From NCBI RefSeq assembly GCF_004027225.2, contig NC_044277.2:85944283-86008282 (forward strand): a stretch of DNA of 64,000 nt, read 5' to 3'. The notes below the pieces were generated by a model. That model ran no database searches. It was given only the letters and a program-made list of their open reading frames with translations, and was not told the origin of the DNA. The position numbers and the translations under genes are program-made. Below are positions 1 through 13,300 of the stretch, piece by piece (positions within the stretch are counted from its first letter, which is position 1; the number at the start of each line of letters is the position of its first letter). Source of the DNA: Strigops habroptila (Eukaryota; Chordata; Aves; Psittaciformes; Psittacidae).

Positions 1-329
1 ATCTCTTGGTTAAAAACCAAGACCCTAAACTAAAGGCTTCACTTCTCTAATTAGAAAACAGTTAATTCTGTACTGGTATTACAGCTGTAATAAACTGTGT
101 CAGTGGAAAATAACTAAGCCAACTATTAAATAGTTTATTTACCTTGATATAAATTACTCAGGTTCAAGCAATTAACAGACAGTTTTAAGCTGTTTATTCA
201 TCATGCTTCTTTCAGAACCTGAAAAATCATTATGCAAACATTCCTTATGAACATACTGTAGAAGAAAATCGAAACAATATTTAATATTGTTATTTGTAGT
301 TACATTGAATTAAAATATTTTTCACTTAC
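1..329 (-). other. SLC22A23: SLC22A23 intron 2, 5' part only
   Basis: This stretch lies directly downstream, on the minus strand, of the exon 2 donor (GTAAGTG on the minus strand, 323-329). It is AT-rich and has no open frame or recognisable exon. Exon 3 and the rest of the gene must lie off the left edge. I see no distinct repeat in it. Confidence 0.8.
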
Positions 330-433
330 CAGTCAGCTATACATCCTGTTATTAAGTGGCCAAAGATTAATCCTACCAGTAGAGAGAATTTAGCAATGTG
401 GACTTTCCAGGCAGAATCACAAACAAGATCCCA
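330..433 (-). CDS. SLC22A23: SLC22A23 exon 2
   Basis: The minus strand encodes 34 codons plus two bases, beginning WDLVCDSAWKVHIAKF and ending at GCIAD plus TG of a split Trp codon. It is flanked by a pyrimidine-rich acceptor (TTTTTTTCTTCTAG, with AG at 434-435) and a consensus donor GTAAGTG (323-329). WDLVCD is the signature that follows the first extracellular loop in SLC22 organic-ion transporters of the major facilitator superfamily. The remainder (FSLLVGLIFGHLITGC) is the second membrane helix. From memory it matches vertebrate SLC22A23 nearly residue for residue. The clearest difference is His where I recall Tyr in human GYLITG. The phase fits exon 1, which ends on a complete codon. These are residues 179-212 of the protein. 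The exon is too short to stand out as an open frame and was found by splice signals plus homology. SLC22A23 is an orphan multi-pass membrane protein whose substrate is not established. Confidence 0.93.
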
Positions 434-1384
434 CTAGAAGAAAAAAACAAATGAACAAGAATAGATAAGCTGAAATAAATTAGTTTCTCAGGTGTGTTTA
501 GACATACTAAAATTGGTGTAGAGCTTCTTCCAAATTTCAGCCCTAGCATGAGTGCATGGAAACAGCAGAGGAAAGCTTTCGCCCTCAAGTCAAATCCCAC
601 AACCCAAGAAGCAAACTAAAGACTCATTTACTTCACTGAGTTTTATCAGACCCTTAATTATAAAAGGACAATATCCAACATGTAAATCTCCACCTTTCCA
701 GGACACATGAGTTTAGACTAAGGAGCATTATCTCCATCAGAAATTGGTAATACTGGTGTAGCTGAAGCGTCTCACCATACCAGCCCCAGACACCTACTAC
801 CTGGGCCCTGCAAAGCCCACCAGCAGCAAGCCCAAGAATTTAAGAGCAAGTTCTCCAATTGACCTCCTCAGGACCACTTGGAAACATTGGGAAAAGCAGC
901 TGCTTTGACACAGACCCCTGATGGCCATTAGCTTCAGACTCCCATGGACAAGGCATGAAGACACTTTTGTTTTCAGAAACACATCCCGATTCCTCAGGTG
1001 GTGGATGGGTAGGAAGACTAACTAATGGCACAACTCATCAGGTTAAGTCCTGGTATGGACCTGGACCAGGCAACTAGAGATCCTGGTACAGCCACGTGGC
1101 TCCTTGGGACAGCAGCCCCCACAGTGACATTTCACAGCTCAGAGATCAGACAGGGGCTGAACTGCTACTCTAAAGCTATCCTTGAAACTGAAATTACCTT
1201 TTCCATCCAAAGAAAGAGACAATGGACCTTTCCAGGCAACTTGTCATTAGGGCACTGTCTCATTCCCATGAGAAGGACAGGAGCAGCAAGGTTTCTAGTG
1301 AGGCTTCTCTAAACACCAAGATATTTTCCTCTGAGGCATTAGACTGAGCCTCAGGAGAACCAGGCTGCATTCCTGGCTTTAGCC

Positions 1385-1560
1385 CAATGCCCTCATTGCC
1401 CTCAGACATGTAACTTAATCTCTCTTATGTGTAAAGTGTGGATAGTACTATTATACCCTTGAATAAATGTAGGAAGATATGTTTGTTTGTGGTTTGTGAA
1501 GTGTTCAAATATTGATGGTAATGGGAGCCATACACATTTCATGACAAGTAAGTACAGCTA
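1385..1560 (+). repeat. Possible MIR-like (CORE-SINE) remnant
   Basis: By eye the sequence follows the MIR core and tail order: GTAACTTAATCTCTCTTATG, then TGTAAAGTGTGGATAGTACT, then AATAAATGTAGGAAG. This resembles the MIR segment 'ttacttaacctctctgtg...tgtaaaatggggataataatagtacct'. It is heavily diverged, as expected for a relic in a sauropsid genome. The boundaries are approximate and an L2 or AmnSINE origin is possible. Confidence 0.35.
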
Positions 1561-4500
1561 ACTTTGGAGAGTCAGATATTCCAAATTGAAACTTCGCAGA
1601 ATAAATGGCTGTTTGCATGTAATGTAATAGTAGCAGCCCTCTTGACACCAGTAACTGAAGTTTTATGACCAAAAATGCAAAGTAAAAGTATGCAATTTAT
1701 TTTTAAAAGTCAGATCCAAGTTCAAAAGAAAGCTTCCCTCAAAAGAGTTCAATTAGCTGTGCTACACTTTAAAGCATTTGCATGACGTACAACCCTTCCA
1801 CAAATAAGGCTAGCTCTGACTCAGCTCTCTGGTTCAACATCACAGGAGATGTCCTCCCTACAATATACCATGTCACCAAGAAGTACAGCACTTTTGTGTT
1901 ACACAAAAGAAACATGCCAGCTTTCAGGCTTAGCCTTTCTGTTTTAGTTAAATGTATTTTTTATTTCCTCGCTGCTCTGACTTGTAGAAGCTGGGACATA
2001 TATGTCTGGTCCTCCAACGTACATACTGAAGGCAGTAGTATGAGCAAGTGTTTTTTCCTCCAAATAGCTATGAATTATTTGCAGCAAACAGCTCAGTGCA
2101 GCAGTAAGAATTGCTCTCTAAAGATGTTGACTTTCTAGAAGAAAGTGGGGGAAATGTGATTCCTAATATTTGCAATTATAGAACCAATCTTCAGTTAGCA
2201 AAGAAAAATATCCACCCAGACAAGAAACAAATAAAACAAAATTCATCTGAGCTCCAGGCAGGCTTTCAAATGCTCTGGGTTTACTTGCACAATCCTGAAG
2301 GTGTATATGCGGCTTAAATCTGAGAAATCATTTTTGCTAGTAGAGAACAAATTAAGTTAATTAAAAATAGTCATATCTGTACAAGAACACTTTTTTAAAA
2401 GCAATCTCTCCAAGTTGCTAATTTTTAATTTTATTGCTGTCAGAGGAACGGTAATGTCATCCAAGTGGAAAAAAAAGAAAAAGCAGATAGCCTGGTACGT
2501 TCTCATTTTTATGGCTTACTATTGCTAGTCAAAGACAGCCAGCCCTTGCTCAAGCCCCAGGCAGAGAATGTGCCCTACCAGATTACACATAGGTTCATGG
2601 TTGGACGAGCCAAAGTCTCATGAAAGGTTGTTGTGAAATTTCTAGCCAGGACAACAGATGTCAATCCACTCTGGAACACTGGCACACAAAGTAAGAGTTT
2701 AAAAGCAGAGGAAAAGTCAATCTATCAGCACGTCCTTCAATAGCGCCTAAAATGCACCCACTCCTTTCGATAACTTATCTGTGAGTCATCATTTGTTTGT
2801 TTGTTTTTAAGGCTATTGCCCAAATCCCCAGCTGCTCTGAAAATAAAGACATGCATTTCCTTGCAAACCCTGCATCTGGCCCTTTCCTGCCCTCAGTTAA
2901 GCACTCGCTCTGCAGGCCAGCACAAATCCGAGCTGACTCCCCAAGCTCTCAAGGGCAGCCTAACACTGGTGCTGAAACACGCAGGCAGCCCCTGACCCTC
3001 CCCGAATCTCTTGCTCTCCAAAGCCCTCAGAACTCATAAACAGGGAAATGGTGAAATATTTCAACAGTTGCTTCAGCACAAACTTCCAGAGAATCTGTCA
3101 TGACCCCAAATCACTCTCTCAGCGCTAAGAGCTCAAGCGTATCTATCCCAGATTCTCCTCTGGCAGCTGCCGCAAGCTAGAGAGTGGTCTCAAAGCAGTT
3201 ACCCAAAATAAATTTGGTGGTTGGTGCCTAGGTGGGTGCCACCAGGGCATTCAACTCTCAGAGACAGAGGAATAAGGAGAGGGCACAAAAGAAAAATGGA
3301 GACTGCAGTCAAAAGCAGCCTCAGGTAAAGATGACATTGATAGGACAAAATACATATTTAATAGCTAGTGTATCATCCCCACCCATCTTAACACAGCATC
3401 AGAGCAAACCAGCAAGGCTTCGTCATGCTGAAAGTGCAGGAATTTTGCCAGAGACCTGCACTCCTGTACTCCCCCTTCCCCATGGAAAAGCCAAAGGCAG
3501 AGGACTGCAGCATCAGCTTTGAAGAGCTAGGAATAAAGCAAGAACCATTATACAGCTTCAGTGCTGCCTCACCCCTTACATACACCTGGGCTTGGCAGAG
3601 TGTATTCAACATGTGCTCACACAGCACGACCATGCCCAGATCCATGGCAGGTCCTGCTGTAAGTGCCAGTAGTTTCATCCTGCAAACACGACACTCAAGA
3701 TTTGCTCCATAGAGAAAAAGGAGTGACAAGTTTCCACGTCCCTGCAGAACAAAATGCTAGGCTGGGCAGTGCTGATGACAGTTCAAGTGGCACTCCAAGT
3801 AAATCTGCAGTGGGAGATTGTCTTGGCTAGAGGATTACTGTCCAGTCTCCATCGCCTCTTACAAAAACTAGATTAATCTGGTACAAGCAGAGAGACCACT
3901 AAATCCTGTAACTGCTCTGGCTGAATCTCCTGGTCTCCCTATTGGGAGTTAACAGCATCCAACCTGAAGGAAGGATGCTGCTAAATTTACAGTGCTCTCT
4001 GAGATTTCTCTTTGTGTCCCTGAGTTTTGTCTGCCTTTCTGTCCTACATCCATCCTCCTAATGCAAAAGACCTCATAAAATTACTTGCTAAACAAATAAG
4101 ATTGCATTGTTATGCTGAAACAAAAATAACCGTATATAGAATATGCTGGTGGAAAGGGAACATTTAAAAAACAAAAGCTTGTCTTTTTTTCATAGCAGTA
4201 CAGCAATGTAGAGAATTTGCCACCTATGCAGATGTGCAATATATTGCAAGTGGGTTTTTTTTTCCCCATGTTGTGACAGCATTTTTTGTCAAAGCTTAAG
4301 GAATCACACCTTCGTGATCCTAATGTTTAACTGGTATCAGTGAGTCACCTCCCGTGCCCTGAGTCACTATGCTTCACATCAAGATGGAGGACTATTTGAA
4401 ACCTGAGGTGCTTGGGAAGACATCCGGCAAAGGGCAATGCATCCAAAAAGTAACCATCCTATAATTTCTTTACAGGGGGGGTAAATCTGGAGAGGGCTCA

Positions 4501-5531
4501 TGCAGTGAGCCAGTATTCTCACTGAAGTTATAAGAGTCATAAATGTAAAGTCTGCTGAGTGCTTGTTACTGCAAACACAAGCTGTCATAGTTAAGGGCTC
4601 TGGCCTCAAAAGCACTTGTCCTCAAGAGGCCATAATGCTGTCTGTGGCATCTAAGCACACTGAATACTCACTGAAAAAAGGTCATAAGATGCCTGCCAAG
4701 GATTTGGTTTGTTCTACCTTCGCCCTGACAGCATGGAAAAGTGCAAGGCAGACTTTTTTGTCCTAAAAAGAGCAAAGAGGTAGGAGGAGAGAAGCTCTGG
4801 TCCAACTCTTGCCCAAAGCCCAGCACAAAGAGCCCCTGAGAAGGGAACTCAACACATGCATCCTCTCCCCACGCTGTGGGTTTGCAGTCTGTTTTCAATG
4901 ACCGATGCTCAGACCACTGTTGAAAGCAAGCAGACCCTTCACCAAAAAGTCTGCAGGTGGATCATAGTTCTGCTCCAACTGCTCTCTGCATTGGTTTCAG
5001 CACAAGGAGACCACAGGGTCACCCATGCGGCTGCCTTGGAAAGCCCTAAGCCAGGCACAAAGCTGCACTCTCGGTCCTTCCCCAGCCAGGCAGCATCAGC
5101 TGCTGTGCTGGCCTTCACAGACTGTCCTGAAGCAATCTGTGTGGGACTCTGTGTGCACGTCTTTCTCTGACACATCATATGCAGCCTCTCAACGCCTAAA
5201 GAAAAGGTCCCACTTTGGGAGCCCCAGCCTCTACACATCACATGTCACAGCTTACCACAGCCACCCCAAACCCCTCCGGGGGCAAAGCCACAAGCTTCCC
5301 TGCACATTAGATGGCAATTTTAAGACCAGTAAATGAATATAAGAATCTATCATTTGTCACTGAGGTCTGTGTGCGTTTGGACTCATCTTTCTTTGTTCCT
5401 CTCCTTCCTGCTTCATCTTTTCTATAACGAAACCCTGACAATTTTCCCTGCACAGCACTAGAATCCATCTTCTACATAAATACCTCATCTAGTGAGAGTT
5501 TAAAAATTATGCATTCAGATTCTTAGTGTTT

Positions 5532-5675
5532 CCAAAAAAAACCCCAAAATAAAAAACAAACTGAAGAAAAAAACCACAACAAAAACAAACCCACAACAAA
5601 AAAAAAAAAAACACCACTACGAACCACAAAGTTGGTTTTTTTTTTTTTAAGAAAAGAAAATAAGAAAAAAGTTAT
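5532..5675 (+). repeat. A-rich low-complexity tract
   Basis: This is a run of A-rich sequence with CAAA/CCACAA interruptions, followed by a T run (about 5636-5649) and more A-rich DNA. It lies inside intron 1. No LINE body is recognisable next to it. The adjacent A and T runs could form a weak hairpin. Confidence 0.8.
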
Positions 5676-8600
5676 GCTTTTCATACAATGCATGTAACAA
5701 AGAGCAAAACAGTCTCTGGGTACTTATTTCTGGAGGAAAAGCTCCAAGTCAGCAGACCAAATGCTACCAAAAAACCCCAAACAAATAGAAAATAAAAAAA
5801 GTCAGTACTTCTAACATAATATATCTACCACTAATGCCTGTTCCCCAGTACTAAAGTATCCAAGTAGTACTCATAGCTAGAGCTACAGGAGACCTCTGCA
5901 CCAAAGTTTTCACCCAGCTGCTACAGGGCAAGGCTCCTCTCCTCCCCTTCTAAACAACCAGCCAAATATGACACGCTGGCTGCATTTTTAATGTTAAAGA
6001 AAGAGCACAGGTTCCAGAAAGTGGTGGTGTGATGATCAACTCTATAGAAAATAGCTGCACAGTTAAACTACACTAAAGAGGTTGCAGAAGAAGAGATATG
6101 CCATCCCAATAGCAACACTCACATTTGCAGTGAGTTTATTGCTGCAGGTGTCTATTTCCCTCTTAACCATGGCAACAACAGAGCATTTAAACTATTTAAC
6201 CTTCAAGGTTCACAGTAAGGATGCCTCTCCTCTGAGATCACAGCTAGGCAAAGCACTCTCTGATCTGTATTGCAAGTGTCAATAAAGTGTCCTTGAGAAC
6301 ACCTGGCATTTTTTGACCACCAGTAAAAACAGCTGGGTGGAAGTATCTACAAGGTCACATTTCAAAATGGGGACATTAAGACAAGTAAAAGAACAAAACA
6401 AATAATCCTGTAAGACTTGAGAAGAAGGTATAAAAATGAATGATTTCCTCTTTCTTTGACCAACCATACTCAGAACCAAACATCTCCAAACTACATCTTT
6501 CCTTATATTTTCATCAGACACAATTGGACTTACCTGGAAAACAGAAGAGTCATTAAAAAAAAAACCAAACAAAACCAAACCACTAGAAGAACAACAAACC
6601 AGCTATTGAGAGGTTTTGTTGTTTGTTTTTGAACAGCTACTCTAAGAAGCCAACACCACCTACACTGGCATGTCTCCACCCATGACTTTCAAGCTACTTC
6701 CTCTCTGTATACTACACCTCCAAGTGATGTGTATATCTAACTTTCTCCAGCTTTATCATAAGTGAATGCTTTTGCTGAAAATCTGCGAGCAGTGCCTGAG
6801 TGCTTAGGACCTCTTAAAGATAAATCCTTCTAAAACAAATTTCTATTGAGCAAGTACACATTGGTATTTTGAGAGGTTTATAACCATCTGAGCTTGCAAG
6901 AATATTTACCCAGGTAGCAAAAGAGATGCTGTTGGTACCAGAGCATCACCTTCTGCTCAGCATCTGCCGCCTTCTCATTCCCAACGAATCTGGGGTCCCT
7001 TCCAGTACACTGGAACTTGCTAACTCAATAGATGCAAAGATTTGTTTTGTTCAGCTTCTTACCCAATTCATTTTCCTCACACTCGGAACAACATTTTCTG
7101 CACTTTTTATTCTCGGAAACCAGTAAACCATTTCTCACCATGGCAGACACGTGGCAGGGAAACCTGCAGTCCTGGAAAATCACCCATGAACAGTGAACAC
7201 AAGGTCATGTACACAGAAATTGTCAGGTTGCTTTAACTACAGACATGACTGACTGCCTGGGCAATGTACCCTTTGAAAAATAAAGCAAAGAAACTACTTC
7301 TGACTACTAGCACAAAGCCAAAGGTTCTGGAGACATGCGGAGGGAAGGGAATGGGGAGAAAGAGAAGAGGGCGCGTGAGCCAGACGACATGTGTTTAGCA
7401 GTCTTCCAAGAAAGATATAATTAGACAGAGTAGCGTTGTAAGAAAGCAGTTTCACGTACCTATGAAAACAGTTTCCATCCCTGCAAAACAGTACAGGACT
7501 ACACAAACTTCCCTAATGGTTTCTGAGGTGTAACATGGTTAAAGTTGCTAAAATACATTCTTCAAACCTGCATTTGCCAATATGCATGACTTAGCTGTGA
7601 AATTTCCACACGAATTTTTGAAGTGCTTTTATTTAAGTCTGGTATTTCAGCCTTAAAAAGCACGCAGAGCCGGTGCCACACGGCCACACATCACTGTACA
7701 AACACTGATACATAAATCGGCACTTCCTCCTGGTTTGCAAACTTCAGTTCCATCGTGAAGATGGGACACTTAAGGCACAGGTTGTGTCAAGTTGCTTGCA
7801 ATCAGACAGGCAGAGATACACTGCCTCCTATATTAACTACCTCAGCGTAATTTAGTCTGTCCCCACTGCACTGCACAGGGTGATGCTATCCTGCTTGCAT
7901 CCAGTATGTACATGGCCTCATCACCCTCCCCGCAGCAGGAACGCGGTGCTGACAGAAGATGCGTCATCTGCCTGCACCCACCGAAGCAGCGCCAGGCAGC
8001 CAGACAAGCTGTACTGCACACATCTGTGTGCCCTGTGTCATATCTAATGCCTTTCAGTCACGGCTGACCTGTAAGAGCCATCTCCCCAGCATGGTGAGAT
8101 AGCTCAAGCAACACTGCAATCACAATACAAGCCCAAAACTTCAAATATGCAAAAGGTCACAAATCAACTTTGTTTCAGAGCCAGTAAACTAACCTGGAAA
8201 AAGACTTCAAATTGAACACTCTGCACTAAATTATTCCTTAGCTTTCACCACAAGCAAAAGACACCCTCCAAGCTATCCGCTGAGCGCATCAGCAGTCCCA
8301 AGACACTGAGATGCCACCCGAAACACCGCAAAACTGGAAAGTTTCATTTACCCTTCAACTTCACACTTTAATCAGTAGCAATTAGCTTTTCTGTTCCCAA
8401 CCTTGCTCTCATCACAGATCTGTTTCTTTCCCCACTGGGAAAGGGAAGAAGGAAGTTTGCTAAGTAAATAATCATCACTAATACGCTAACAATTAAAATA
8501 TGATTTGTTAATCATATGACAGTCGTCTTAATACTCAACATGATTAAATCAATTTTAATAGCATCCATATACCACCCACTTCTCCATCACTACTTCTTTT

Positions 8601-10333
8601 ATTTTCAGTAGGAGTTCCCTTTATTCTGAGACATTTTTATCTTCTCCAACCTTCACCCTCCCCAGATTAGTCAACTAACTCGTTTCTCAGCTGATGCGAT
8701 CTGCTCCACTTTTTCCAACTCCATAATGTCATCCAACATCAAAGAGTTCGGAGATAGAAAATCTTGCTTGCAGCTTTCATTAACACTATATTCATCATTT
8801 TCCAGAGCAGAATCAGAATATTTCCATCTCTGTTTTAAATCTCTGTGCAGCAATTAAATACCTTTTCTACACATATTCTAACATCATTAGGAGTCACTGC
8901 CACAAAACTGTCTTGAATTTTAGATCCATTATTTGCTATAAGACTTGTAGCTCTTTGCCTCCCTCCAGCTGCATGAAAAGACCAGGAGCAACAATGCCCA
9001 TCACTTGGACTGACAGATACACACACAGAAAAATGGTTTTTGAGTGCCATCCCTCAGACTGCAGCTTACAACCGCCTTTATTCTGAACAAGGTATGTGCT
9101 GCTGGGACTGACTTCAAAACCAAACTAAATAAAAAGTTAAACTAGTTATCAAATTTGTATTTATAACAGATCTAAGCACCATAAATAGAAGCCATATGCA
9201 AAACCCCCCAACATTTTAGTTAAATATTAATGTTTGTTACAACCCAATTATCAAAAACAAGTTAACACTTTGAGGACTGGTATTCTTCAGGCTGCCGAAA
9301 CAAAGTGTGCATAAAACTTACTCCATGTGCACAGCCTTGAGAGGGCTGACATAACAAAACCTCATTTACTATCTTATGGGGCCTTTTTAAAAATGGGGGG
9401 AAACCTTTAAACATCAAACATGTCATAAAACTCTGAAATGGAGAAGAGAGAAGGAAGAGAAAAGAAGACAAAGCCATTTCTCGTGAGAAATACTTGCTCA
9501 AAGTCACCATAGATAAAAAGATCAGACACCTTAATTTTGACATGCAATTATTGCTGCCATGACCCTGCCCTCTCACCATTTGAGGACTACAGCTATTATA
9601 ACTCAGGCAAGAAGAAAAGTACAGGGAGAGGGGGAAAAGAAGAAGGTCTGGTATTAATTCAGAGTTAAGTAAATATTAAAGGGAAAAAGAAAGGAGAATA
9701 ATAATCCACTTGTTTTACAAATCAAAATATTAAACTGGTCTGTCAAGCTTGCATTGCTCAAGCAGGCAATGTTTTACACAGCCCTGGGAGACAGAGTAGG
9801 GGAAAAGGTCTTGCAGTTTAATTTACACTCCCTATCCTTCATAATATTTGTAGGATGGGCAATGTGACATTGTCTACACATTCATGGACTTTGGTCTGGA
9901 GGCTCGGAAGAGACCAGGCAGCTCCAAAGCACTGCAGAGTAACAGGGAAACAGTACTTGCGCCAAAATGAATTCCTCTACAACTCTCTGAAGCTGAAAAA
10001 CCTTTTCCAGGGAACCAGACCACCCTGCTCTGAAAACAGTATGCAAGGGTAACTATAAATCACATGCTGCTGGACAGGGTGAACATACAGCTTTCCTGCA
10101 TCTCACAAGTAGCATTCCTGATTCTCCTGGCTTTGCTACTTGTGGATCTAGACAGGCATCCCAGAAAGGAGTACAAGGAGATATATTCACTTATTTAGTC
10201 TTTTGTTCTTGTGTTTCAGTAGGACAACTGGCATTTGGGGCTCTCCCAAATTAGAAGACAGAATAAAAATCCTAACAAAGCCCATACTATTGAATCTTCT
10301 TCCTGGGGAGAAGACGAGTGAAAAGATGACAAG

Positions 10334-10338
<5 letters not shown>

Positions 10339-10366
<28 letters not shown>
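10339..10366 (+). repeat. Poly-A tract (A28)
   Basis: An uninterrupted run of 28 A follows GACAAGAATTT. The second copy (24071-24099) has 29. No LINE or processed transcript is recognisable immediately 5' of it, so I cannot assign it as a retroposon tail. Its near-equal length in both copies argues that the copies derive from one locus. Confidence 0.9.
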
Positions 10367-10370
<4 letters not shown>

Positions 10371-13300
10371 CCTTCTCCATAGGAGTCAGTCCTACCCAGC
10401 CCATCAGCCCCTGAGCAGGTTTGCCCTTGCCTCATCAGCTCACAGGGCAGACAAGAGCTTCCACTCAAACACAGGCACACACCACTGCCAGCTGCTGATC
10501 CATCTCCCACCACGTGGGAATAGGCAAAGACCCACAGCATGTTCCCCAGCAGGTATGATGTGGCCTGGATCGGCGGGAGCTACTCAACACACACATTGAT
10601 CATCACTACCTGCCGGGTTTTATGGGCTGGTGGCATGACAAGGTCCACAGCACTCACATTGAGCAGGGGCCAGCATGACTCCAGCATGGCACTGAGCAGC
10701 TATCAGATGCTGGCACTGGTTTTGCCTGGATACCTCTGCAACACACCCCAATGACACATTCTAGCAGGGGTTTGAATGTCCTTTCTCCGTCCTTCATGTC
10801 CCTTCCTGCCCCCTTGACTTCAAAAGGGAATTCAGAGTGCACACAAGGTCACCCGCTGTCAAAAGTCAACTGGAAAAAAAAAACCCAAACAACAAATTAC
10901 TAAGCACACATTTCAGAATTGAGGTGACCAGAGCTAAACGGAAGATGTTCTGAGGGAATTCAGTGCAAGAATTGGAAACTCAGCATTGCTGCAAAGCTGC
11001 AACAGCATCTTTCCACAATAGGGTTCTCGTCTTCTACATGTTGTCTACAGCAAACCCCGCTCCTTTCTTCTACAGCAAGGTCTCAGCCTAATTAATTCCA
11101 CAGTTACTTATGGGTAACCCAACACCAGCCAGGCTGTGCTGCAGAAGAGCAGGAGGAGGAAGGAGTACGAAAAAGATGGAGTGAGAGCAACTGTCCCAAG
11201 CAGGGACGCCAGGTAGCAGAGGAGAAACCAGCCAGAAACAAACAGGCTGACAGGGAAAACAAAAAACAAGGTACACAAAAGCACTGGATCCCTTTCAGGG
11301 TTTTCTAAATTTAGTAGCTCTCTACAATTCGTTTGGAAAGCTTAAATTTAAGACTTTGCACCATTAGCATGGCCAAAAGCTTTTTAGTTAAGGAACACCC
11401 TAAGCCTACTGCTATTCCAGATGTTATTTCATTAAAAAATTATCCCCTTCATGGCTGGCTGGCCTGTAATCCTCATCTCAGCATTATCATCAGAACTGGC
11501 TCCAAATTAGATGCCTTCTTAAGTGCCAGTTCCCCCTCTTTGACAAATAAGAAAAACATGAGGTCATCTTTTATAATCACACTCCTGTAGCCAGAGTAAG
11601 AAGATGTAAAACTGTTAGTGCACTTTAGAAATTTAGTTTTAGACTGCCAAAACAGCAAGAAATAAACACTGTAGCCTGCATCTTCTGCCACAGCATGGGC
11701 AGGGTCCATATATTTAAACTAAATGACTGAGATACAGGATGTAATAGGGAGTGGAAACAAAACCAAACAAAACCCCAACCATTTCAAAGATCACGTCCAC
11801 CCAGGAGGACTGAAAAAAACAAAAACAAACAAACAAAAAAAGGCAGTTTTTTGACATACACACAGAAAATAAGGAGTAAGAAAGGCTAAATAGCAAGTCT
11901 TGGAAAGCAGAGAATGATTTTAAGATATTTCAATATAGAATTACCTTCCCGGATGATCATTGTTAGTTCTACCAATGCTACGAACTACTATTTATGGTAG
12001 GCTGAAATCAGTTTACTGTATCCAAGAAACATTATCTTAAGGATGATAATAAACATTAACTCGATGTACATTCCCGCTAGTGAAAAAAAAATCCATACCA
12101 GATAGAAAAGCTAAGACTACCTGAGTTCTCATGTCAGTACTAGTCTTAACCCAGTCTGTTTTCTAGACCAACTGCTTCAGAATTTTTTGGCCCCTACATA
12201 AAGTGCTCCCCCCAATAAATAAAAACAGTATCTAAGCTCACTGAACAAGTATTTGTAGTCTGGTTGTATCATACTCGGTTATCTGAAGCATCAGGTAATT
12301 TGCTGTTTTCAGGCAGGCAGAGGACAGTTCTTCACTCTGGGGAAACTGCAAGTACCGTTCTCAAAACAGCCATCCCCCTCCTTCATGCCACTCAGACAGA
12401 AACTCACCCTGTTGTTTTAGGGTGTTGTTCACCAGCGCCCTGGTAACCAGGAGGCTCCATCACCGTGTTCTAGGGCCTGCCCGCACACACTGTGCAACTG
12501 CAGCAGGACAGGCCGTTGGCTCTCGTTGCTCCCTCTTTAACGAGCAGATTTTTCAAGCCTGCAAACACTCAGACCAGCAACCACTAACTTTATCAGCTAC
12601 CTCACAGAAGGAAGAGGGAAAAAAAAGCTTAGTATCTCTCCCATAGCTGAGGAAGCCATAAAAAAAAATTAGTAATAGAAGTTTGCTCTGGTCTGCCCAT
12701 ATCTCTAGATACCTCTGACCACAGGGACTTGTTGACTCTTTCAGCACCCGTTAGGAGCAGAGAGAGTCGCTTCAAAGTCTTGTCACAAAGAAATTAAGAA
12801 TAGTCTGTTTGCCCATGGCAAGTATCTGTCTTGCAGGTCCTTACACCTCCTTCAATCTGTACAAGAGAAGCAAAGGTATGGGTGATTATTAGCTTTGATC
12901 TTGCTGCTTCTGACCCAACTACTGCATTGGGTACAATAGCTGGAGGTTTTCATCGATTTGGGACTAGATAGAAGCCAGTCAGCCGGGAACCAACACTGAC
13001 AAGACAAATCCTGGCAGTTACAGGTAAGAAAGAGAAGCATCAGCATTTATGAAGTCTCCTTGAAGAGACCAGCCAATTGGAGGATATGCAGAAACAAGCG
13101 AGATGCCAGGCACAAATAGATGCCGTGGCACAGCTCTTATTTTGGGAAGGACTTTGTCAGAGTTGTTGTGGTTTAAGCGCTGAACCCAGGACAGAGTAAT
13201 CCCTTCAAATTAATTAACATCTATATTCTGAAAGTCCACTTTAAATGCACACCTATCCCCTACACCAAGAACTATCACCCCAAAAGCAGTGCCAAATTTA

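Larger units (their letters stand above)
434..7046 (-). other. SLC22A23: SLC22A23 intron 1, unduplicated 3' part
   Basis: This intronic sequence lies between exon 2 (330-433) and the duplicated block that starts at 7047. Many small open frames occur by chance, but none has a recognisable protein family, flanking splice pair or coding-like composition. Contents worth naming are a MIR-like remnant near 1.4 kb and an A-rich tract near 5.5 kb. I see nothing else I can support. Confidence 0.75.

Noticed and set aside
10339..10366. Poly-A run as the tail of a processed pseudogene
   Set aside because: The preceding 300 bases show no spliced coding sequence or polyadenylation signal placed for a retrocopy. 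Only the A run itself is supported.
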